33,273 nucleotides of DNA, from positions 1-33,273 of the forward strand of contig WLOB01000007.1 of assembly GCA_009699505.1 (NCBI GenBank), read 5' to 3'. Shown here one piece after another: positions 25,586 to 33,273 of this stretch. The DNA comes from Actinomycetota bacterium (GTDB lineage Bacteria > Actinomycetota > Thermoleophilia > Solirubrobacterales > Solirubrobacteraceae). Under the pieces are notes generated by a model. The model was not told where the DNA came from. It was given only the letters and a program-made list of their open reading frames with translations, and searched no databases. The position numbers were made by a program, and so were the translations under genes. Every line of letters starts with the position of its first letter. Within the stretch, counting starts at the first letter, position 1.

Positions 25586-25843
25586 TCAGGCGGGGTGCCA
25601 GGCGAGCACGAACAGCTTCCCGCTGTCGGCGCGCTGGACCCACACGGTGTCGCCGGGCGCGGGGTCGGTGGCACCGCGAGGCGCCCAGCCGGGCACCTCG
25701 TGTGTGCGGCGGCGGCCGTACGCGTTGAGGGTCACGACGAGCAACGTGTCGGGGTCTGCCGGCGCAACGTCGACGGTGCCCTCCATGGGCCTGACGGGGG
25801 CAGTCTGCTGCCGGTCCAGCGCGGCCTCGTTCGGTTCGGGCAT
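25586..25843 (-). CDS. Hypothetical small baseplate-region protein
   Basis: MPEPNEAALDRQQTAPVRPMEGTVDVAPADPDTLLVVTLNAYGRRRTHEVPGWAPRG...GDTVWVQRADSGKLFVLAWHPA. Confidence 0.6.
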   Translation of the reverse strand: MPEPNEAALDRQQTAPVRPMEGTVDVAPADPDTLLVVTLNAYGRRRTHEVPGWAPRGATDPAPGDTVWVQRADSGKLFVLAWHPA

Positions 25844-25845
25844 GC

Positions 25846-27873
25846 TCAGTTCTTCCTGACGCCGACGTGGATGTGGCCCATGTGCCCGCCGTACTCCGGG
25901 GTGCGCCAGATGATCTGCACGCGGTAGCCGCGCCACTGGAACGTGTCGACGATCTTGCGCTTGCCAGTGCCGTAGTCGCGGCCGAACGCTCGGCCGAGCG
26001 CCGCGACGCCCGCGTCAAGGCTGCTGGACGGCGGCCCGTACAGCAGGTCGATACCGCGAACCCCGATGTCTCGGGCCGCCTGCCCAGAGTCGTTGCTTGC
26101 GTGATCGGAACGGTTGCCGGAGGTCGTGGTAGAGCCGCCACGGAAGCTGGACCCGACGTAGACACGCGACCCGCCAGCGCGGGCAGCAAGGCGGGCTGCC
26201 TGGTCGACGATGCCTTTCGCCCCTCCGGTGGTGGTGATGTCGCCTGCGGCCCCGCGAGCAGACTGGCCGCCGCCGGGCTCCGCCGAGGACGACGTGGTGG
26301 TGGTCGTGGTCTTCGTCTCGTTGGCAGGCTCGAGCTTGCGGGACTGCGGCCGAGCGAGCGAGACGGTGCACCGCAGAGCCATGCGGCCGCGGCCGATGTC
26401 GATGGGTCGAGCGAGGTCGCTGGTGACCGACGAGATGAGCCAGCGACCAGACCCGGGGCCCTCGCTCTCGATCGTGGCGACCTGTCCGGGTTCAGGGAGG
26501 CGGTCGGCGATGATCTCTGCCGTCGCTTCCTGGGCGGTGTGCCGGACTTCCCACTTCCAGTCGGGGCCCCTCAGGACTGCGGGGTGCTCCCGGCGGATGC
26601 GGAGGCCCACGGCTGCGGTGGCGAGTTCGCCGTCGGACGCGTAGACGCCGGCGTTGGCGAAGACCCAGTGGCGCCATCCGACCTCCCCGGCAAGGCGGTT
26701 CGCACAGGTGAGCGCGTCCTCCTTCTTGCCGTCCTGCCCAAGCTCGAACTCGTAGGCGATCTCCCGCGTCTCGGACGTTGTGGTGGACCGCGACGAGGAT
26801 TCGCTGGCGCCGCCTTGGCCGCCAGCCTTCAGCCATGCGTCGACGGTCTTCGTGGCCTCGTCCTCCCACCGGTAGTAGCCGCCGACCGAGACCTGCACGG
26901 CGGTGATCATCCGGTCGAGGTTGCCCGCACCGTTGCGTAGCGACCCGTGCTTCTGCTTCCAGCCGGCCTGGCCGCCGCGTCCGCCGGTCAGGAACATGCG
27001 GCAGGACCCGGTCGCGGTACGCCGGACCGACTCAGGGCCCCAAGGGGCGCGCTGCTGGAAGAAGCCGCGGGAGTCGGGGCCGGCGGTGTCGCCGTGGTTC
27101 AGGGGCCGCATGACGGACTCCTGTGTGGCGCACATGATCGTGGCGATCGTGACCCGGCGCGAGCAGTTCAGGCGGGCGCACTCGGTGAGGATGTCGACGA
27201 TCGCGCGGATCTGCGTGTCGTCCGCTCGGACGCCCTTGACGGTGGGGCGCTTCGATGCGGGCCAGCCGCGCCCGGTCGACCGGGCAGCGCTCGACGTCGC
27301 GCTACTGTCCGTCGATGTCGTCGGCCGCGAGCTCTTAGCTTCGCGCTGGGCGTCGAACAGCTCAGGGACGAAGAGGTCGCTGCCGCCGCCGGTGCGGTCG
27401 TACATCCGCCAGATGAATGCAGCGCGATTGACGCGGCCCCGGACCGCACGCATCGGGCGGGTGTTGCGCCGCAGCCACGCGCCAAGACGGTCCTCAAGGG
27501 CGATCGTCCAGCCGGTGTCCGACGGCTGCAGGCCCATCAGGCGCCACCAGATGCCGCCGACCTCGACGTCGATGTTGTCGTCCAACAGCAGGTCGTCCTC
27601 CCGGTCGAACAATCGGCCGGCGGACACGAGCGTCCGCTCTGGGTCGGACACCTCGAGCGTGAGGACGGCGGCGCCGGTGCGGGTCGCGGTGATCGGGGCG
27701 GACGTGACGCGGTCGGTGATGTCCGCAGACGCGTAGCTGCCGACGAGCACGACCTTGTTCAGCGCGGCAGCGGTCACGCCGGTGTCCGAACGCGGCCTGA
27801 TCCAGGGCCCGGGCTGCAGGCTCCTGGGGACCGACTTCGCGACGACCGCGCGGTTCTTGACTTTGCTGGCCAT
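25846..27873 (-). CDS. Large tail hub/baseplate protein with embedded lysozyme-like segment
   Basis: N-terminal VLTLEVSDPERTLVSAGRLFDREDDLLLDDNIDVEVGGIWWRLMG; internal IATIMCATQESVMRPLNHGDTAGPDSRGFFQQRAPWGP; C-terminal YVGSSFRGG...GYRVQIIWRTPEYGGHMGHIHVGVRKN. Confidence 0.75.
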   Translation of the reverse strand: MASKVKNRAVVAKSVPRSLQPGPWIRPRSDTGVTAAALNKVVLVGSYASADITDRVTSAPITATRTGAAVLTLEVSDPERTLVSAGRLFDREDDLLLDDNIDVEVGGIWWRLMGLQPSDTGWTIALEDRLGAWLRRNTRPMRAVRGRVNRAAFIWRMYDRTGGGSDLFVPELFDAQREAKSSRPTTSTDSSATSSAARSTGRGWPASKRPTVKGVRADDTQIRAIVDILTECARLNCSRRVTIATIMCATQESVMRPLNHGDTAGPDSRGFFQQRAPWGPESVRRTATGSCRMFLTGGRGGQAGWKQKHGSLRNGAGNLDRMITAVQVSVGGYYRWEDEATKTVDAWLKAGGQGGASESSSRSTTTSETREIAYEFELGQDGKKEDALTCANRLAGEVGWRHWVFANAGVYASDGELATAAVGLRIRREHPAVLRGPDWKWEVRHTAQEATAEIIADRLPEPGQVATIESEGPGSGRWLISSVTSDLARPIDIGRGRMALRCTVSLARPQSRKLEPANETKTTTTTTSSSAEPGGGQSARGAAGDITTTGGAKGIVDQAARLAARAGGSRVYVGSSFRGGSTTTSGNRSDHASNDSGQAARDIGVRGIDLLYGPPSSSLDAGVAALGRAFGRDYGTGKRKIVDTFQWRGYRVQIIWRTPEYGGHMGHIHVGVRKN

Positions 27874-28544
27874 CAGGCGCGGGGCAACTTCAGCATCCGG
27901 GGCCGGCCGGGCTTGCGGGGGTCCTTGATCGGCGGCTTTTGCAGCTTCGCGATCTCGCTCCACCGAGTCGGGTTGCCAAGCGTGCGGGCAGCGAACTCCT
28001 GCAGCGTCTCGTCGGCGAGAAGCTTCGCGGTGGGGTGCTTGACACGCTTACCGTTCTTCGTGCGGTACTTCGACCGGCCGCCCTTGTCGACATCGATCGC
28101 GTCGAGGTCGGGGGGCTCGCCGAGCGTGATGACGAGGTGCTGCCGGATCAGCCGGTTGTTCGTGTAAAGCGAGTCGCCCCACGACACGTCATCGATGACC
28201 CAGCGTGTCAGCGGAAGCGGAGGGACCTGGCCGAACACCTCGAGCTGGCGCGGGCCGCGGAACCCGCCGCCCGGAGTGGCGGTGCCGGTGCCGATGGACT
28301 GCAGGCGCTTGACCTGATCCGTGACCGTGGTGGCGCCCTTGAGCAGGATGACGGGCAGCGCCAGTTTGGCCTCGGGGTTCGCGGCCCAGTACCGCACCGC
28401 ACGCTTGCGCGGGACGGGCAGCGACTCCCAGCCCCCGAAGTCCCCGGACAGGGACGGCGGCTCAGTGTCAAGCAGCATCGTCAGCGACACCTGGTCGAAG
28501 ACTGCGCGCAGCATCACGTGTCCGTCGGGGACATCGGGCTTCAT
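27873..28544 (-). CDS. LysM-like tail assembly protein
   Basis: C-terminal VKHPTAKLLADETLQEFAARTLGNPTRWSEIAKLQKPPIKDPRKPGRPRMLKLP is LysM-like; follows tape measure gene. Confidence 0.75.
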   Translation of the reverse strand: MKPDVPDGHVMLRAVFDQVSLTMLLDTEPPSLSGDFGGWESLPVPRKRAVRYWAANPEAKLALPVILLKGATTVTDQVKRLQSIGTGTATPGGGFRGPRQLEVFGQVPPLPLTRWVIDDVSWGDSLYTNNRLIRQHLVITLGEPPDLDAIDVDKGGRSKYRTKNGKRVKHPTAKLLADETLQEFAARTLGNPTRWSEIAKLQKPPIKDPRKPGRPRMLKLPRA

Positions 28545-30406
28545 ACCGTCACGCCGTTCTGGGTGTCGATGGCGATCTCGGCCATGGCCTCGGCGAGCTG
28601 CCTCTTGCTGATCTCGACCTTGACGGTGACGGGCTGCAGCAGCCGCTCTCCGAGAGGTGTGGGTGCGGGACCACGGCCACTGCTTGCGGCTGGCGCCCGC
28701 TGGTTGGGGCTGAGCGGCTGCACCCTGACCGAGCCATCCGCACGGACTGTGTTGAGTTCGGGGCCGGCCTCGCCGGTCACGAACGACCCCATGCCGCGGA
28801 CCGTGCCGCCCTCGGCGAGCAGCGGGATGTCCGGCACCCCGATCGTGCCGCCGCCGATCGCGCCGAGCGGACCGAGGTCGACCTTCGGCACGGTGAACTC
28901 GAGGCCGTTCCACTTGCCGATGATCCAGTTCAGGGCGTTGCGGAACCCGTTCTTGATGCCGTCCCACAGGCCGCTGACCGCAGACCCGACCTTGCCCGGC
29001 AGGGAGCCGAGGAAGCCGACCATCGACATGAACTTGTCGCGCACCCAGCCGACGACGCTCGTGACGGTGCTCTTGATCTTCCCGAAGTTCGAGACAATGA
29101 GGATGATCGCGCCGCCGATCGGGCCTGTGAGAAGCCCGATGACCAACTTCCAGTTCTCTGCGATCCAAGACCCGACGGACTTCAGGATGCGCCACGCTCC
29201 GTCGACGGCGTTCCGGAAACCTTCGAAGCGCTTGTAGGCGTAGATGAGGGCGGTGCCGACTGCGATGACCGCCACCACGATCAGCGTGAGTGGATTGAGC
29301 GAAAGGGCGAACATCGCGACGCCGAGCGCCGTGAGGCCGATCGTGATTGCGGTGATCGCAGGACCCAAGGCGCCCACGCGCTGCAGCTCCGTGACGACCG
29401 CCGAGATGATCTTCGCCGCGAACGCGAAGACGGTGCCGACGACCTCACCGAACGTCTGCAGACCGCCCGACGCCACGATGGCCTCGAAAGCCTTCGCGAT
29501 GTCTTTCATCCCGGACGTCACGCCAGGCAGCGCGCCGTCTGCGATCTGGTCCAGGCCGCCCATCAGCGCCGCGAAGACCGGCGCCAGGGCGCGGACCACA
29601 CCCGCAAGGGTGCCGAACACGTCGGCGAGAGTCTGGAACGCCCACGCGATGCCGCCGTCGATGGTGGCCCGCGACACGCCCTCGAGCTGCGTGGTCAGCC
29701 ACTGCAGCCCGTCGATGAGGTACGGCATCGCGGCGGTCGCGATCAGCAGGAAGATCCGGAACAGCTGCAGCAGAGCGGGCAGCAGCACGGGCACGAGGTC
29801 CGCGACCGCGGCGATCAGCCCGTTGATCTCGGGGCCCATGCCAGCGAGACCGGTAGCGGCCTGGGAGATCGAGGTGCCGATGACGCTGCCGAGCGACTTG
29901 AACGCCGGCGCGATCTCGCGCACCAACGTGCCGATCGGTCCGAGCGCCTTCGCCAGCCCCTGGAACACGGGGTCGAATGCCGGGCCGAGCTCGTCCGACA
30001 GCAGCGTCTTGAACTCGCCGAACCGGTTCTTCAGCTCGTTGGCGGTGCTGCCGCCGACGTCGGCCATCTGCTCGAAGCGCTTCGTGGCACCCATCGCGAA
30101 CCCGGCCAGCACCGCACCGGCGCCGAGCGCAGCGATACCCAGCGCGCCAAGCGCGATGATGCCCGCGCCGGTCGCCTGCACCAGAAGGCCGATGCCCTGC
30201 GCGCCGGCGGTGATCGCGCACACCACGGCCAGGGCCTTCAGGCCGCGGCCGACATTCAGCGACCCGCGCTGCATGTCCGCGAACGGCCGGCGGGTACCGT
30301 CGGCGCTCTTGCCGAGCCGATCGACCGAATCGCCGGACTCGTCCATGTCCTTCCGGAACCGGCGTGCCCCGATGACCTTCAGCCGCGCGACGATCGTCTC
30401 GCCCAT
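28541..30406 (-). CDS. Tail tape measure protein
   Basis: 621 aa with long hydrophobic stretches (ITAGAQGIGLLVQATGAGIIALGALGIAALGAGAVLAG), position after frameshifted chaperones. Confidence 0.9.
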   Translation of the reverse strand: MGETIVARLKVIGARRFRKDMDESGDSVDRLGKSADGTRRPFADMQRGSLNVGRGLKALAVVCAITAGAQGIGLLVQATGAGIIALGALGIAALGAGAVLAGFAMGATKRFEQMADVGGSTANELKNRFGEFKTLLSDELGPAFDPVFQGLAKALGPIGTLVREIAPAFKSLGSVIGTSISQAATGLAGMGPEINGLIAAVADLVPVLLPALLQLFRIFLLIATAAMPYLIDGLQWLTTQLEGVSRATIDGGIAWAFQTLADVFGTLAGVVRALAPVFAALMGGLDQIADGALPGVTSGMKDIAKAFEAIVASGGLQTFGEVVGTVFAFAAKIISAVVTELQRVGALGPAITAITIGLTALGVAMFALSLNPLTLIVVAVIAVGTALIYAYKRFEGFRNAVDGAWRILKSVGSWIAENWKLVIGLLTGPIGGAIILIVSNFGKIKSTVTSVVGWVRDKFMSMVGFLGSLPGKVGSAVSGLWDGIKNGFRNALNWIIGKWNGLEFTVPKVDLGPLGAIGGGTIGVPDIPLLAEGGTVRGMGSFVTGEAGPELNTVRADGSVRVQPLSPNQRAPAASSGRGPAPTPLGERLLQPVTVKVEISKRQLAEAMAEIAIDTQNGVTV

Positions 30407-31265
30407 CAGGTGCTCCCCGGCTGCTTGCCGTTCATCGCCTGCGACAGGTAGACGGCCTCACGCTTCGCGCGATCGTCGACGGCCCGCACCGCGCCCGTCA
30501 CGACGACACGGGCGACCGCCCGCTCGAGCGGGTCGCCGTGCAGCAGCGCCGTGACCTGCGAATCGAGTCCGAGAGATGCGGCCTGTTCGACCACACGCAG
30601 CTCCCCCGGACTCAGGACCCCGGGTCGATGGACTCCGCGACGAGCTCGCCGGCATCGTTGAGGGTCTGGTCCACCGCCCCGGTGACGACGAGGGACGTGT
30701 CGGCCATCCACCGGCCGACCTCGTTCGCGAACGCCGCGAGCGCCGTCTCGTTGACCTGACGGGCCGGGCCCTCCTGGAACAGCGCCAGCAGCCCCTGCCG
30801 GGCCGACGACACCCGGACGGGCAGGAACTCGCCGACGTCGGTCAGCGTCGCGCGGCGCCCGTCGGTCAGGAGCTCGGCGGGGTCGCCGGTCTCCGGGTCG
30901 TAGAACGACAGGCCCTTGTGCGCCAAGCCGAGCAGGTCCGCGATGACCTTCGACATGTCGCTGCGGTCGCCGCGCGTCGACGCGCGCAGCTGCTTCGCGT
31001 CGCGCGGCGACAGCAGACCGAACTCGATGAGCAGCTCGCCGCCCCAGCCGGGCAGCTCCATGATCAGCTGCTTGACCTCGAGGCGCTGAACGTACGCCGC
31101 GCGGATGCGCTCGAACGGGCTGTCGGCCTGCGACACCGACGGCTCCTTGATGTCGTCGGCGCCCTGCACCTGGCGGACCTCGACGTCGGCCGGCTCGCCC
31201 GGCGCCAGGATCGGCTCGTCGTCGGTCTCGTCGTCGAAGCGGATGATGTCGTCGCCGTCGCTCAC
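30406..31265 (-). CDS. Tail assembly chaperone long form (gpGT-like) via -1 frameshift
   Basis: Second ORF (LSPGELRVVEQAASLGLDSQVTALLHGDPLERAVARVVVTGAVRAVDDRAKREAVYLSQAMNGKQPGST) in -1 frame of 30612..31265; slippery C CCG GGG at 30624..30618. Confidence 0.8.
30612..31265 (-). CDS. Tail assembly chaperone short form (gpG-like, GTG start)
   Basis: VSDGDDIIRFDDETDDEPILAPGEPADVEVRQVQG...VAESIDPGS*; between tail tube and TMP; GTGA overlap with tube gene. Confidence 0.85.
   Translation of the reverse strand: MSDGDDIIRFDDETDDEPILAPGEPADVEVRQVQGADDIKEPSVSQADSPFERIRAAYVQRLEVKQLIMELPGWGGELLIEFGLLSPRDAKQLRASTRGDRSDMSKVIADLLGLAHKGLSFYDPETGDPAELLTDGRRATLTDVGEFLPVRVSSARQGLLALFQEGPARQVNETALAAFANEVGRWMADTSLVVTGAVDQTLNDAGELVAESIDPGS
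30618..30624 (-). promoter_or_regulatory. Programmed -1 ribosomal frameshift slippery heptamer C CCG GGG
   Basis: Minus strand GAC CCG GGG TCC TGA; heptamer CCCGGGG, one codon before the zero-frame stop. Confidence 0.8.
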
Positions 31266-31699
31266 GAGGTCGGCAGCCCGGACGGCGTGTACGCCACGGT
31301 GAGCGTCTGCGCGTTGGACTCCGTCGCGTCGGACTCGGCCTCCTGGAACGAGCCGACGAACCCGGCGTGCTTGCGCGACATGACGACGCCGCGGCCCGGC
31401 GACCGGTACACGTCGACGATCGAGATCGGCGCCTTCTCCGCGGCGGCCTGCGTCAGCACGTCGAGCTTCCAGCCGTCGGTGTCCGGATCGAACGTGAACT
31501 CGAGCGACCCGTCGTCGACGCCGGGCTTGGCGTACAGGACGCGCCACCCGGTGTTGCCTCCGGGGTAGTGCGCGCCGCCCTCGTTCTTCACCTCGCCCGG
31601 GCTGTGCTTGTCGGCGATGCCGAGGTCGCGGGTCTGGCCGCCAACGATGACGGACACCGCGACGTCGCGGTTCTGGCTGGATGCGAGCAGCGTGGACAT
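31262..31699 (-). CDS. Tail tube protein
   Basis: 145 aa, MSTLLASSQNRDVAVSVIVGGQTRDLGIADKHSPGEVKNEGGAHYPGG...; between sheath and chaperone genes. Confidence 0.75.
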   Translation of the reverse strand: MSTLLASSQNRDVAVSVIVGGQTRDLGIADKHSPGEVKNEGGAHYPGGNTGWRVLYAKPGVDDGSLEFTFDPDTDGWKLDVLTQAAAEKAPISIVDVYRSPGRGVVMSRKHAGFVGSFQEAESDATESNAQTLTVAYTPSGLPTS

Positions 31700-31709
31700 G
31701 CCGGGGCTC

Positions 31710-33170
31710 CTAGAGGCGGTCGCGGACGGCGACGGCGGTGAACTCGATGACGACCATGCGCACCGACGGGGACGTCCGCAGCGACAGCTGGACGCGGACC
31801 TTGCCGGCCTCGATCTCGGCCGACGTCGACGTGATCGTCACGCTGTAGCCGCGGTCGCCGTCGACGGAGAACAGGCCCGACAGCGGCTCCTCGCTGTAGG
31901 GCTTACAGACGTTCTCGACGACGCCGCGGATCGTCTCGAGGCGAACGCCGTCGCCGTCGAGGGCGGTGAACAGGTACGTGCGAACCGCCGCACGGGCCTG
32001 GTCGATGATCGCCATGATCGTGCGGTGACCGGAGGCGAAGTAGTACTGCGGCCACCGCTGCGGGTCGACGACCGTGATCGCGTCCATCGCGCACACGCCC
32101 TCCGGCTCCTTGCGGATGACGGTGATGCCGGCGTCGGCGAGGAGATCCCAGTCCGCGTCGGTCGGGACGCGCGTGACGTCGATCGAGATGTTCGACGTGA
32201 CCTGCGGGCCGGCGGCCGCGCGGGCATGGCGCTGCGGGTGGTTGCGGTCGGTGCGCGCCAGGCGACCGGCCTGGCCGGCGGACGGCGGCACGTTCACGTT
32301 GACGTACGGGCCGATCGTGACGACCTCCCACGGCCACAGCAGCTGGCCGTACCGGCCGGCCTTCTCGCTGTCGAGGGCACGAACCGACGCGGCGGTCGCG
32401 ACGAGCGTGGCGGTGTCGGCGATGTCGGGCAGGTCGGCGAGGACGTGCCGGCCGAACGTGCGGCCGTGACGGAACAGCGCCTCGCGGACGAGCGCGGACG
32501 TGTAGCCGGGCGCGGCGATGGTGCCCGGGCCGAGGCTGCGGCCGAACAGGCCGAGGGCCGTGACGACGTTCGCGTCGGTGACGGCGGCGTCGGCGGACAC
32601 GCCGCCGGCCATCGCGATCGGGGTGTTCGCCTGGGTGACGGTCGGAGGCCACGCGGCGCTGCCCGCCTCGACGCGGATCAGGCCGGGGGTTGCGAGGCGC
32701 GCGATGGCCTCCTGGGTGCTGCCGGCCTCGACGGTGACCTTCGTGACGCCGGACTCCTTCAGCGTCAGCAGCACGCGGCCGGCGGACCCCGCAGCGACCG
32801 CGAGCGTCAGGCTGTTCGCCCAAGCGCCCGGGCCGTCGGCCTCGAGCTTCAGGACCGGCGCGTTGCCGGCGCCGGGCACGTCGGCCTTCGCGGTCGTGGC
32901 GGTCGCGTCGGCGGGGCGGACGACGAACGCGCGGCCGCCCTTCTCGCCGCAGTCGGCGAAGTACGACAGCAGCGACCGGACGAGGTGGCTGCCGCCGAAC
33001 GGCTCGCCGACCCAGTAGGCGATCTCGGCCGGCGACGTCAGCTCGATCGGACGGTCGACCGGGCCGCGGAGCGCGGGCCCGACGAACATGGCCGTGTCGA
33101 CCTCGCCCGCCTGGCGGCTGCCGCCAGCGCGGCGCTCACCTTCGATGACGGGAACTCCGGGGGCGGGCAT
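31710..33170 (-). CDS. Contractile tail sheath protein
   Basis: MPAPGVPVIEGERRAGGSRQAGEVDTAMFVGPALRGPVDRPIELTSPAEIAYWVGEPFGGSHLVRSLLSYFADCG; C-terminal half GVCAMDAITVVDPQRWPQYYFASGHRTIMAIIDQARAAVR... Confidence 0.9.
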   Translation of the reverse strand: MPAPGVPVIEGERRAGGSRQAGEVDTAMFVGPALRGPVDRPIELTSPAEIAYWVGEPFGGSHLVRSLLSYFADCGEKGGRAFVVRPADATATTAKADVPGAGNAPVLKLEADGPGAWANSLTLAVAAGSAGRVLLTLKESGVTKVTVEAGSTQEAIARLATPGLIRVEAGSAAWPPTVTQANTPIAMAGGVSADAAVTDANVVTALGLFGRSLGPGTIAAPGYTSALVREALFRHGRTFGRHVLADLPDIADTATLVATAASVRALDSEKAGRYGQLLWPWEVVTIGPYVNVNVPPSAGQAGRLARTDRNHPQRHARAAAGPQVTSNISIDVTRVPTDADWDLLADAGITVIRKEPEGVCAMDAITVVDPQRWPQYYFASGHRTIMAIIDQARAAVRTYLFTALDGDGVRLETIRGVVENVCKPYSEEPLSGLFSVDGDRGYSVTITSTSAEIEAGKVRVQLSLRTSPSVRMVVIEFTAVAVRDRL

Positions 33171-33268
33171 CAGGTCGTCTCCTTCGAGGCGCGCGTCTTC
33201 TTGACGGGCACCAGCTCACGCAGCCGGCCGGCAGCGATGAGCGCCTGGATCAGCGGCGAGTCGTTCAC
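33170..33268 (-). CDS. Small or partial ORF upstream of sheath
   Basis: VNDSPLIQALIAAGRLRELVPVKKTRASKETT*; overlaps the sheath start, may extend past the window. Confidence 0.45.
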   Translation of the reverse strand: MNDSPLIQALIAAGRLRELVPVKKTRASKETT

Positions 33269-33273
33269 AGAAC

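Larger units (their letters stand above)
8066..33273. mobile_element. Prophage, contractile-tailed (myovirus-type), truncated by the window edge
   Basis: tRNA-3' att remnant, integrase, xis-like, SSB, RecT-like, repressor, endolysin, baseplate, TMP, frameshifted chaperones, tail tube and sheath. Confidence 0.95.

Noticed and set aside
23399-33170. Considered as a tailocin or phage-tail-like particle locus
   Set aside because: Presence of integrase, att remnant, RecT, SSB and repressor favours a prophage; head genes may lie beyond the right edge, so this cannot be fully settled from the window.

Overview
High-GC (actinobacterial-type) chromosome segment. Positions 1-~8060 are host genes: a YccF-like membrane protein, two Ku paralogs, a PE-LIG-POL LigD, an MFS transporter, a membrane protein and a VOC-fold protein. 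From ~8061 to the right edge lies a prophage integrated in a tRNA gene, most likely tRNA-Trp(CCA); only the 3' part of that tRNA is present here. The prophage has a contractile (myovirus-type) tail and runs off the window at the sheath gene, so head genes and the other att site are not visible. Its early region encodes a tyrosine integrase, an excisionase-like HTH protein, a second tyrosine recombinase, SSB, a VRR-NUC nuclease, a DNA methyltransferase and a RecT-like annealing protein. It also has a coupled gene pair resembling DpdA (TGT-like DNA transglycosylase) and a YhhQ/QPTR-type queuosine-precursor transporter, suggesting 7-deazaguanine DNA modification by precursor salvage. Strongest non-coding signals: (1) an 11-bp-phased array of 11 TTCGAA palindromes interleaved with a second inverted-repeat element (18511-18732), preceded by nine GAG triplets at 6-bp spacing; (2) a canonical C CCG GGG -1 frameshift site in the tail assembly chaperone gene; (3) a GAAC-N4-GTTC SOS-like box upstream of a prophage lipoprotein gene; (4) matching leaderless-type promoters (TANNNT + 6 nt + start codon) on the only two convincing plus-strand prophage genes, the repressor and the lipoprotein; (5) a non-coding gap in the early operon with an antisense -10-like element and a terminator-like hairpin. 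All functional names come from reading motifs in the translated ORFs; no searches were run.
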